41,859 nt of DNA from an uncultured Prevotella sp. (GTDB lineage Bacteria > Bacteroidota > Bacteroidia > Bacteroidales > Bacteroidaceae), in contig ONAR01000022.1 in assembly GCA_900315835.1 (NCBI GenBank), positions 1 through 41,859 on the forward strand, given 5' to 3'. The position numbers were made by a program, and so were the translations under genes. Shown piece by piece: positions 26,182 to 33,265 of this stretch. The stretch's first letter is position 1, and the number at the start of each line of letters is the position of its first letter. A model generated the notes under the pieces. That model saw only the letters and a list, made by a program, of their open reading frames with translations. It had not been told where the DNA came from and searched no databases.

Positions 26182-26913
26182 CTACGGCATCGTGGTGAAA
26201 TACTGGTAGTCGTGGAGAATCTTCGACAGAAAGACGATGTTGTCGTCGGTCTTCGGTTTTACCTTGAGGAAGGTGGCCACCTTTTGGGCGAGCAGTTGCG
26301 TCTGTTCGGCATCGTAGCCGCTGTCGGCCTTCAGCACGCGCTCGATGAGGCGGGCCTGGTTGTCGCTGAGCTGTGAGGCCTGCGGATAGGTGGGGTGGTA
26401 GGAGGGTGTCTGCGCATAGAAGTCGTCGAGCGACGCATGCCATCGTTTGTAGTCGTCCTCGTGGATGACCATCGTGCCGGCGGCCATATCGCCGAAGCGC
26501 TGGCGCCGGTCGGTGAGCAGGACGGGCAGGATGCCGATGCCCGACATCAGGAGGTCGACGAAGAGAAACATCCAGCGCAAGAGCAGTTGGCCGATGGTGG
26601 GGCGCGCACCGTCGGCACTGATGACGCGCGTGTGGCGCAGGGCCTTGCCGATGCTCTGCCCGCGGAAGAAATACTCGCAGAGGGGGAAATAGAGCAGGAC
26701 GGGGATGTAGATGACGATGAAAAGAAACAGACTGGGCAGTCCGACGTAGTGTAAATTATCTTCCAGGAAGATATAGGCCATGGTCATGAGAAAGGTGTAA
26801 GCCACTACCACAAGGCCGTCTATGACCGTGGCCACGATACGGTCGGCGACGCTGGCAGGCACCTCATGCAGGCAAACATACTGTCCGGTGATGATGTTTG
26901 ATGAACTTTTCAT
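26182..26913 (-). CDS. RDD-family membrane protein
   Basis: The 243-residue protein has the RDD domain at about residues 15-150: ASVADRIVATVIDGLVVVAY (the Arg-Asp start), a second long hydrophobic segment (SLFLFIVIYIPVLLYFPL), GQSIGKALRHTRVIS and LLTDRRQRFGDMAAGTMVI. It has three or four membrane segments and a cytoplasmic helical tail of about 85 residues. RDD proteins are poorly understood; some affect ion or compound transport. Start: an open frame reaches 26937, but the minus-strand promoter element at 26926-26933 lies inside it, so 26913 is the start. It is divergent from the SpoIIM-like gene, and RDD genes accompany this cluster in other Bacteroidetes by my recollection. Confidence 0.88.
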   Translation of the reverse strand: MKSSSNIITGQYVCLHEVPASVADRIVATVIDGLVVVAYTFLMTMAYIFLEDNLHYVGLPSLFLFIVIYIPVLLYFPLCEYFFRGQSIGKALRHTRVISADGARPTIGQLLLRWMFLFVDLLMSGIGILPVLLTDRRQRFGDMAAGTMVIHEDDYKRWHASLDDFYAQTPSYHPTYPQASQLSDNQARLIERVLKADSGYDAEQTQLLAQKVATFLKVKPKTDDNIVFLSKILHDYQYFTTMP

Positions 26914-26922
26914 ACGTTTTTG

Positions 26923-26953
26923 TTGCAAATTTACCATTTATTCCTTAATTTTG
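26923..26953 (+). promoter_or_regulatory. Promoter of the SpoIIM-MoxR-DUF58 cluster
   Basis: TTG (26923-26925), 20 bp and TAATTTTG (26946-26953) fit the Bacteroidetes consensus. It overlaps the divergent RDD promoter, so the two would compete for RNA polymerase. The transcript would begin near 26960, ahead of the TTG start at 26986. Confidence 0.55.
26926..26933 (-). promoter_or_regulatory. -7 element for the RDD gene
   Basis: TAAATTTG on the minus strand, 13 bp before the ATG at 26913. The transcript would start near 26919, so the leader is only a few bases long. Confidence 0.55.
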
Positions 26954-26985
26954 TGGCATAGTACTGACAAAATTGACTTTTTAAC

Positions 26986-27975
26986 TTGAAAGAACAGACC
27001 TTCATCCGCAACAATATCCAGAAATGGGAGCGTGCAGAGACCGTTGTCGGGCAGGCGGCCACAACGTCGCCGGCGACACTGGCCGAGGTGTATGTTGATA
27101 TCACGGGTGACCTGAGCTATGCCCAGACCCATTACCCTGACTCGCAGATGACGGTCTATCTCAACGGCTTGTCGGTTGCCCTCCACAATGTCATTTACAG
27201 CAACAGGCGCGAGCCGGCCCGCCGTTTCATCACCTACTGGACGCGCGAGATGCCGCTGGTGCTTTACGATGCGCGCAAGCTCTTGCTCATTTCCCTCCTT
27301 GTCTTCTTGGCGAGCGTGCTCGTCGGTGCCCTGTCGCAGATGGCTGACCCGTCCTACTGCCGCCTTATCATGGGCGACAACTATATGGATATGACCGAGG
27401 CCAACATCGCCAACGGCAAGCCGATGGGCGTGTATGGCGCCATGCCGCGGATGTCGATGTTCGGCTCCATCACCCTCAACAACATCGGCGTGGCCATCCG
27501 TGTATTTGTCATGGGGCTGTTCACGAGCATTGCCTCGGGCCTGATGCTGTTCTACAATGGTGTGATGATGGGCTGCTTCAGCGAGTATTTCGCCCAGCGC
27601 GGCCTGCTCGGCATGTGTCTCTCTACGACCATGCTGCACGGCACGCTTGAGCTGTCGGCCATCATCATTGCGGGTGCGGCGGGACTGGCCTTGGGCAACG
27701 GCTGGCTGTTCCCCGGCACCTACACGCGCCTCGCGTCGTTCCGCATGGGGGCGAAACGCGGACTGAAAATCATCATCAGCACCGTGCCGATGTTCATCGT
27801 GGCCGGATTTATCGAGAGCTTCATCACGCGCATGGACTACCTGCTGCTGCCCGAGCGCCTCGCCATCATCGTGCCGTCGGCCGTCTTCGTGCTGTTCTAT
27901 TACGTCTACTGGCCCCTGCGCGTCCACCGTCGGATGGACAGGCAGCTGGACACAAAGCAAACAGACAATATCTAA
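26986..27975 (+). CDS. SpoIIM-like (DUF95) integral membrane protein
   Basis: The 329-residue protein is of the stage II sporulation protein M type. It begins KEQTFIRNNIQKWERAE, then has a soluble helical region, and from about residue 97 several hydrophobic segments: LLLISLLVFLASVLVGALSQ, LNNIGVAIRVFVMGLFTSIASG, IIIAGAAGLALGNGWLFPG and MFIVAGFIESFITRM. The start codon is TTG; no ATG or GTG lies close upstream, and the N-terminus matches the family. Members are not limited to spore formers; here it belongs to the RDD-MoxR-DUF58 cluster. Role in the envelope is unknown. Confidence 0.85.
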   Translation: MKEQTFIRNNIQKWERAETVVGQAATTSPATLAEVYVDITGDLSYAQTHYPDSQMTVYLNGLSVALHNVIYSNRREPARRFITYWTREMPLVLYDARKLLLISLLVFLASVLVGALSQMADPSYCRLIMGDNYMDMTEANIANGKPMGVYGAMPRMSMFGSITLNNIGVAIRVFVMGLFTSIASGLMLFYNGVMMGCFSEYFAQRGLLGMCLSTTMLHGTLELSAIIIAGAAGLALGNGWLFPGTYTRLASFRMGAKRGLKIIISTVPMFIVAGFIESFITRMDYLLLPERLAIIVPSAVFVLFYYVYWPLRVHRRMDRQLDTKQTDNI

Positions 27976-28001
27976 TCATCACCCATATCAACTGTTCAAC
28001 A

Positions 28002-28982
28002 ATGGAAAGAATTCCCCTTTATCAGGTACGAAACTTTGGAGAAAAGTTTAATGCGACCTTTGACTTTTTCAAACAGACGTGGAAAGTGCTGTTCCGTTTC
28101 TCGCTATACCTGCTGCTGCCCCTGTCGCTTCTGCAGACGGTAGGAATGGACGAGTATTACTCAACTGCCTTTGCGATGTCGACCACTAACGCCGGCGAGA
28201 CTGACCCGGTAACCCTGCTCAGCCAGATGGGTGCTCCGCTCCTCGTGGTGATATTGGCGAGCATTGTCGCCACGGTCGCCGTGTTCTCGCTGGTCTACAG
28301 TATGATGAAGTATTACCGGCAGGGCGGTGCCTTGGACGGACTTACGTTTAAGGCTTTTTGGAAAGAAGTCATGGGCCGTGTCTGCCTGCGCGTCTGCCTC
28401 ATGATGCTCTTCGGCACGCTGCTTACCGTGCTGGCCTGCGTACTGGCCGGGGTTCTGGCCTATGTCACGCCCTTTTCGCTAATTGTCACCATTCCTGCCA
28501 TACTGGTCTTTGCCCTGCCGCTGGCACTGTGGGCGCCCGCCTATCTCTTGGAGGATGACACGAACGTGATTGACGCCTTGCGCAAGAGCTACCGCTACGG
28601 CATGAAGACGTGGGGCAGTCTGTTTGTGCTGACGCTGGTGATGAGCATCATCGTCTATATGGCTTCCTGCATCCTGATGATGCCGGGCATGATTATGATT
28701 GTCATCAAGGTGCTGGCTTTTCCCCAGATAGAGGGCTTCGGCTCGATGGCCTACGCCTTTGTCACCTTTATCGTCATGGCGGCAGGCATGTTCTTCAACT
28801 GGATGGCCATGCTGCCCTATCTCATCGCCTTCGGCTATCACTATGGCAGTGCCGCCGAGAAGATTGACAATGTAACTGCTGCCGATGACATCGCACACTT
28901 CAATGAGATGGGCGACAACAATGTTGACGATCCCGCGCTGGAGCCGGTGCACAGCGAGATTGACGACTTTGAGAAACTTTAA
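28002..28982 (+). CDS. Six-TM membrane protein of the MoxR cluster
   Basis: The 326-residue protein has about six hydrophobic segments (residues 28-48, 78-100, 130-152, 157-178, 205-228 and 250-275). Both ends are hydrophilic; the C-terminal tail is acidic. The layout resembles membrane domains of the glycerophosphodiester phosphodiesterase (GlpQ) N-terminal type, but no enzymatic motif can be seen. It follows the SpoIIM-like gene by 26 bp and precedes DUF4129 by 9 bp. I do not recognise a specific function. Confidence 0.75.
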   Translation: MERIPLYQVRNFGEKFNATFDFFKQTWKVLFRFSLYLLLPLSLLQTVGMDEYYSTAFAMSTTNAGETDPVTLLSQMGAPLLVVILASIVATVAVFSLVYSMMKYYRQGGALDGLTFKAFWKEVMGRVCLRVCLMMLFGTLLTVLACVLAGVLAYVTPFSLIVTIPAILVFALPLALWAPAYLLEDDTNVIDALRKSYRYGMKTWGSLFVLTLVMSIIVYMASCILMMPGMIMIVIKVLAFPQIEGFGSMAYAFVTFIVMAAGMFFNWMAMLPYLIAFGYHYGSAAEKIDNVTAADDIAHFNEMGDNNVDDPALEPVHSEIDDFEKL

Positions 28983-28991
28983 ATCCCGGAT

Positions 28992-29618
28992 ATGCTTTTA
29001 GCCGCCGTCAGTTCCAGTACCCTTCGCCCCGACACGGCCCTTGTCCGCGCTTTTCAAGAGAGCGGGGACTATGACTACTCCAAGGAGTTGTTTCAGAGCA
29101 ATTTCAGCATTTGGGGCTGGCTGTGGCAGCATGCCGAGCGCTTCCTCGCGCGTGTCTTCCGCGGCGTTTCCCATATTGGTGACGTGCCTCTGTGGGTGTG
29201 GGTGCTGCTGGCCGTGGTGGTGCTGCTGGTCATTGTCGGCGTGTTCGTCATCCGCAGGCGCGGGCTGTTCTATCGCAACCGGCAGGTGGAGGAGGACGAG
29301 CCCGAGGAAGACGACAACATTTATGGTGTGGACTTTGAGGCAGCGCTGGCCAGGGCACTGACCAAGAAAAACTGGCGCGGCGTGGTGCGCCTGCGCTACC
29401 TGCAGACGCTCAAGGCCTTAGCCGATGCCCAGCGCATTGACTGGCGGCCGTCGAAGACACCGACGCAATACACCCGTGAGGTGACGGCTGCGCCGTTCCG
29501 GGAGATGACGCGGCTCTTCCTCCGCGTGCGCTATGGCGGCTTTGCCGCCGACGAGGCCATGGCCTCGCAGATGCTCGGCTGGCAGCAGCAGGTAATAGGG
29601 GAAGGAGGTGACGCATGA
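28992..29618 (+). CDS. DUF4129-domain membrane protein
   Basis: The 208-residue protein has one strong membrane segment (about 74-96, VWVLLAVVVLLVIVGVFVI), a basic and acidic linker, and a C-terminal DUF4129 domain (about 120-200; ALTKKNWRGVVRLRYLQTLK, WRPSKTPTQYTREV and the segment FREMTRLFLRVRYGGF). DUF4129 occurs in transglutaminase-like proteins and in MoxR/DUF58 clusters. Its last four bases overlap the next gene (ATGA), so they are translated together. Confidence 0.85.
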   Translation: MLLAAVSSSTLRPDTALVRAFQESGDYDYSKELFQSNFSIWGWLWQHAERFLARVFRGVSHIGDVPLWVWVLLAVVVLLVIVGVFVIRRRGLFYRNRQVEEDEPEEDDNIYGVDFEAALARALTKKNWRGVVRLRYLQTLKALADAQRIDWRPSKTPTQYTREVTAAPFREMTRLFLRVRYGGFAADEAMASQMLGWQQQVIGEGGDA

Positions 29619-30904
29619 GCCGCAAGTCAGTCATCGCCCTCATCGTGCTGGTGCTGGTGTTCTTCATCATCCAGCTTAGGATGCCGAAGAAATGGGACTG
29701 GACGCCCACCTGGTCGCCCACCGACAACAATCCCTTCGGCTGTCTGCTGATGGACAGCGTGCTCAAGGGCTCCCTGCCGCACGGCCGTTATAAGGTTGCC
29801 CGCACAACGCTATGGCAGTTGGCGCACAGCCGCGACTCGCTGAGCAATGTGCTGTGGGTGACGGAGACCGCGACGCTGGACGTCTCTACAACACGCATCA
29901 TCAGACGCATGATGGCGCGTGGCCAGCGGGTGATGATTGTCGCCGGGGAGACGAGGTTCATGGCGATAGACAATACCCGTTACGACCGTCAGTGGGGCAT
30001 AGCCATTCGTATGGGCGACCGTTTCACCGTGGCCGACGTGCTGAACCTCAGGCAGAGCCACACCGAGATGGACACCATCGCCTGGAAAGACAGCCTTGGG
30101 CATGCCGTCAGAAAATACCAAGTGCTGCGCCCGATGACGAACAACGTCATTGATCTGGCCGATGGAAATGAGGGCAAACAATGGAAACCCATTATCACCT
30201 CGCGCGGTTACGTGGTTGAGGGAGACAGAGACCCTTACGTGTATGCGGCACGCCGCAGGTTCGGCCGCGGTGAGATAGTGGTGGTCGCCATGCCCCTGAT
30301 GTTCACCAACTACGGCATGATAGAGGGCGAGACCAACGAGGTGGTGTTCCGCCTGTTGAGTGAGATGTCCGGCCGCCCCCTCGTGCGCATCACCGACCGG
30401 CAATCGGATAAAACCGACGGGCAGGTGGAGCAGTCGCCTTTGCGCGTGGTGTTTAAGGACCCGACCCTGTGGTGGCCGTTCTATACGGCGCTGGCGGTGC
30501 TCGTGCTTTTCTTCGTGTTCACCGCCCGCCGGCGGCAGCGCGCCATCCCCGTGGTGAGGCCGCCGGTCAACCACACCCTGGAGTTCACCCGCCTCATCGG
30601 CACGCTCTTCTACCAGCGGCACGACCGCAAGGGGCTGCTGCGGAGCAAGTGGGAGCTGTTCGCCAACACCGTAAGGCAGCAGGCCGACGTTGACGTGCAG
30701 GCGCTCGACGATGACGACCACCTCTTCCAAGTGCTGTCCGACCGGTCGGATATGAGTTATGAGGATGTGGCGCGGATGATAAAGCGACTGCGCTATTTGG
30801 CCGCCAATGACAACGACCTGGCGCCGGAAGAGTTGCTCAAGGCCATTGACGACATGGACGACTTGGCGTCTCGTCTCGGTGCAACTCATGGTATTTCAGA
30901 TTAG
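29615..30904 (+). CDS. DUF4350-domain membrane protein
   Basis: The 429-residue protein has an N-terminal membrane segment (VIALIVLVLVFFIIQL), a DUF4350-like extracytoplasmic domain (about 25-275, with DNNPFGCLLMDSVLKGSLPH, and ARGQRVMIVAGETRF), a second membrane segment (about residue 285-305, FYTALAVLVLFFVFTA) and a cytoplasmic C-terminal tail of about 120 residues. The topology would display the domain in the periplasm. It overlaps DUF4129 by 4 bp and precedes the MoxR ATPase by 26 bp. DUF4350 proteins are linked to MoxR/DUF58 genes, but their job is unknown. Confidence 0.85.
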   Translation: MSRKSVIALIVLVLVFFIIQLRMPKKWDWTPTWSPTDNNPFGCLLMDSVLKGSLPHGRYKVARTTLWQLAHSRDSLSNVLWVTETATLDVSTTRIIRRMMARGQRVMIVAGETRFMAIDNTRYDRQWGIAIRMGDRFTVADVLNLRQSHTEMDTIAWKDSLGHAVRKYQVLRPMTNNVIDLADGNEGKQWKPIITSRGYVVEGDRDPYVYAARRRFGRGEIVVVAMPLMFTNYGMIEGETNEVVFRLLSEMSGRPLVRITDRQSDKTDGQVEQSPLRVVFKDPTLWWPFYTALAVLVLFFVFTARRRQRAIPVVRPPVNHTLEFTRLIGTLFYQRHDRKGLLRSKWELFANTVRQQADVDVQALDDDDHLFQVLSDRSDMSYEDVARMIKRLRYLAANDNDLAPEELLKAIDDMDDLASRLGATHGISD

Positions 30905-30930
30905 GAAAAGAAAATATAACAAGACGATAT

Positions 30931-31896
30931 ATGGAAGAAGAAAGAACCGATTTGACCGTGTTCTCCCAGCAGGTGGAGGACATCCGCACGGCCATCAAAC
31001 AGTTTATCGTGGGGCAGGACGAGGCCATCGACCTGTTGCTGACCTGCGTCTTAGCCGACGGCCACGTACTTATTGAGGGTGTGCCTGGTGTGGCCAAGAC
31101 CCTGCTGGCCCGTTTGCTGGCTCGTCTGATTGACGCACGGTTCAGCCGCATACAGTTCACCCCCGACCTTATGCCGAGCGACGTATTAGGCACCACTGTA
31201 TTCAATGCCAAGACGGGTGCGTTTGATTTCCACCGCGGTCCGGCCTTCGGCAACATCATCTTAGCTGATGAAATCAACCGTGCGCCGGCCAAGACGCAGT
31301 CAGCTCTCTTTGAGGTGATGGAGGAGCGCAAGGTGGATATCGACGGCCAAACGTATCAGATGGAACCGCTCTACACCATCGTTGCCACGCAGAACCCCAT
31401 TGAGCAGGAAGGCACCTACCGACTGCCCGAGGCTCAGCTCGACCGTTTCCTGATGAAAATCACAATGGGCTATCCATCGGCAGCAGAGGAAGAGGAAATC
31501 CTGAAGCGTCATCAGGCAGCACCACGCTTTACCCAACTCGATGCGCTGCAGCCCATTCTAAGGGCTGACGACGTGCTGGCGATGCGGTCGCTGCTCGAGA
31601 AGGTCGTCGTCGATCAGTCGCTATTGCGCTATATTGTGGGCATTGTGCAGCTCACGCGCCGCGCAAAGAGCATCTATCTCGGCGCCTCACCGCGTGCGTC
31701 GGTGGCGCTGCTGCGCTCGGCCAAAGCCATGGCGCTGCTCGACGGGCGCGACTTCGTGACGCCCGACGACGTGAAGCGTGTGGCCCCCGCTGTGCTGGCC
31801 CACCGTCTGGTGCTCACCGCCGAGGCTGAGATGGAGGGCTTCACCCCTGAGAAGGTGGTGCGCCGCATCTTGGAGCAGGTCGAGGTCCCGAAATAA
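30931..31896 (+). CDS. MoxR-family AAA+ ATPase
   Basis: The 321-residue protein has Walker A GVPGVAKT (about 50-57), a Walker B/sensor region with IILADEINRAPAKTQSAL (about 108-127), sensor 1 in IVATQNPIEQEGTY, and the arginine finger region LPEAQLDRFLMKI. The C-terminal lid contains ASPRASVALLRSAKAMALLD, typical of MoxR proteins. MoxR ATPases are thought to act as chaperones that assemble or insert metal in partner proteins, often VWA-domain ones. Its neighbours here are DUF4129, DUF4350 and DUF58; no VWA gene follows in the window. Confidence 0.95.
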   Translation: MEEERTDLTVFSQQVEDIRTAIKQFIVGQDEAIDLLLTCVLADGHVLIEGVPGVAKTLLARLLARLIDARFSRIQFTPDLMPSDVLGTTVFNAKTGAFDFHRGPAFGNIILADEINRAPAKTQSALFEVMEERKVDIDGQTYQMEPLYTIVATQNPIEQEGTYRLPEAQLDRFLMKITMGYPSAAEEEEILKRHQAAPRFTQLDALQPILRADDVLAMRSLLEKVVVDQSLLRYIVGIVQLTRRAKSIYLGASPRASVALLRSAKAMALLDGRDFVTPDDVKRVAPAVLAHRLVLTAEAEMEGFTPEKVVRRILEQVEVPK

Positions 31897-31904
31897 TGTA
31901 GGAG

Positions 31905-31924
31905 AGTCGGCATTCCTGCCGACT
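31905..31924 (+). repeat. Intercistronic hairpin between MoxR and DUF58
   Basis: AGTCGGCA and TGCCGACT form a perfect 8-bp stem around TTCC, in the 53-bp gap between the two genes. No T run follows. It could slow RNA decay or reduce expression of the downstream gene. Confidence 0.6.
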
Positions 31925-31949
31925 TACCCATCAAAACAATATTCCGCCA

Positions 31950-33248
31950 ATGTACTTACGCAAGCGTTTTTACCTCATTGCCCTGGCCATCATCCTGGTG
32001 ATGATTGCCGGTCGCGCATGGCTCCCGCTCCTTTGGGTGGGTCAGGGGCTGCTTGCGCTGCTTGTGGCCGAGCTCATTGCCGAGACCGTGGTACTGTGGT
32101 TTGGCGGCCGCATCGAAGGCAGCCGAACATGCGCCGACCGCTTCAGCAATGGCGACGACAATGAGGTACGCCTGCGGGTGAAGAGCCATTACCGTATGCC
32201 CGTGTGGCTGTCGGTCACCGATGAGGCGCCGGTGGTGTTTCAGCGGCGCGACATCGCGATGTCCATTCGGCTGAAGCCCGCTACGGGTCGGGTGCTGACC
32301 TATCGGCTGCGGCCCGTCCGTCGTGGCGTATATCAGTTCGGCCGCATGCGCGTGTTCACCTCGGTTCTGCTCCGGTGCATGGAGCGGCGCTTCACGTTGG
32401 GCGAGGCGCAGGAGATCAAGGTTTATCCGTCTTACCTGATGCTGCGCCACTATGAGTTGCTTGCCTTTTCGCAGCGGCTCACCGAGATGGGCATCAAGCG
32501 CATCCGACGCCCGGGCAACAATACGGAGTTTGAGCAAATTAAGGACTATGTCAAGGGCGACGACTACCGCGCCATCAACTGGAAAGCCACGGCGCGCACC
32601 AGTCGGTTGATGGTCAACGTCTACAAAGAGGAGCGGTCGCAGCAGGTGTTCTGCATCATCGACAAAGGCCGGTTGATGCAGCAGACCTCGCAGGGCATGA
32701 CCTATCTCGACTGGGCTATCAATGCGGCGTTGGTGCTGTCGTTCGTCTCCATCCATCGTGACGACAAGGCCGGACTCATCACCTTCGGCGGAAAGGTGGA
32801 CACGTTCCTGCCGGCCGAGCGCAACGCCGGCCAGATGCAGGCCATCCTCGAGAGCCTCTACCGCCAGCAAACGGAGTTTGATGAGGCCGACTATGCCGCA
32901 CTGGTCACCACCGTCGGTCAGCGCGTACAGCGGCGCAGTTTGTTGGTGGTATTCACCAACTTCGCCACTGTCGATACCGCTCGCCGGCAGTTGCCTTACC
33001 TCCGGCAGTTGGCCCGCCGCCACCGCGTGCTCGTCGTCTTCTTCCGCGACGAGGAGCTGGAGGCCTTTGTCCAGGAGAAGCCCACGACCGAGGAGGGTTA
33101 TTTCCAGCGGGTAACGGCTGAGCGTGAGGTCGCCAACCGACAGCTTGTCGCGTCGATGCTCCGGCAGTATGGCATGGAGACGTTGCTCGTGCGGTCGCAC
33201 GACCTCTCCATCAGCGTGCTCAATAAATATCTGGCGATGCGGCATTGA
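31950..33248 (+). CDS. DUF58-domain protein
   Basis: The 432-residue protein has one or two N-terminal membrane segments (residues 5-50) and a DUF58 domain with the hallmark GDDYRAINWKATARTSRLMV (about residue 200), which is followed by a von Willebrand A-like fold (FCIIDKGRLMQ, LVVFTNFATVDTA). DUF58 proteins are standard partners of MoxR ATPases. The cysteine in FCIIDKG takes the place of the usual vWA metal-site beginning DxSxS; so metal binding is doubtful. The gene lies 53 bp after moxR, behind a hairpin. Confidence 0.92.
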   Translation: MYLRKRFYLIALAIILVMIAGRAWLPLLWVGQGLLALLVAELIAETVVLWFGGRIEGSRTCADRFSNGDDNEVRLRVKSHYRMPVWLSVTDEAPVVFQRRDIAMSIRLKPATGRVLTYRLRPVRRGVYQFGRMRVFTSVLLRCMERRFTLGEAQEIKVYPSYLMLRHYELLAFSQRLTEMGIKRIRRPGNNTEFEQIKDYVKGDDYRAINWKATARTSRLMVNVYKEERSQQVFCIIDKGRLMQQTSQGMTYLDWAINAALVLSFVSIHRDDKAGLITFGGKVDTFLPAERNAGQMQAILESLYRQQTEFDEADYAALVTTVGQRVQRRSLLVVFTNFATVDTARRQLPYLRQLARRHRVLVVFFRDEELEAFVQEKPTTEEGYFQRVTAEREVANRQLVASMLRQYGMETLLVRSHDLSISVLNKYLAMRH

Positions 33249-33265
33249 CAGTAACCAAAAAGTAA

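Noticed and set aside
26986-27975. True sporulation function for the SpoIIM-like gene
   Set aside because: No other sporulation gene is present and Bacteroidales do not form spores; the family name is historical.
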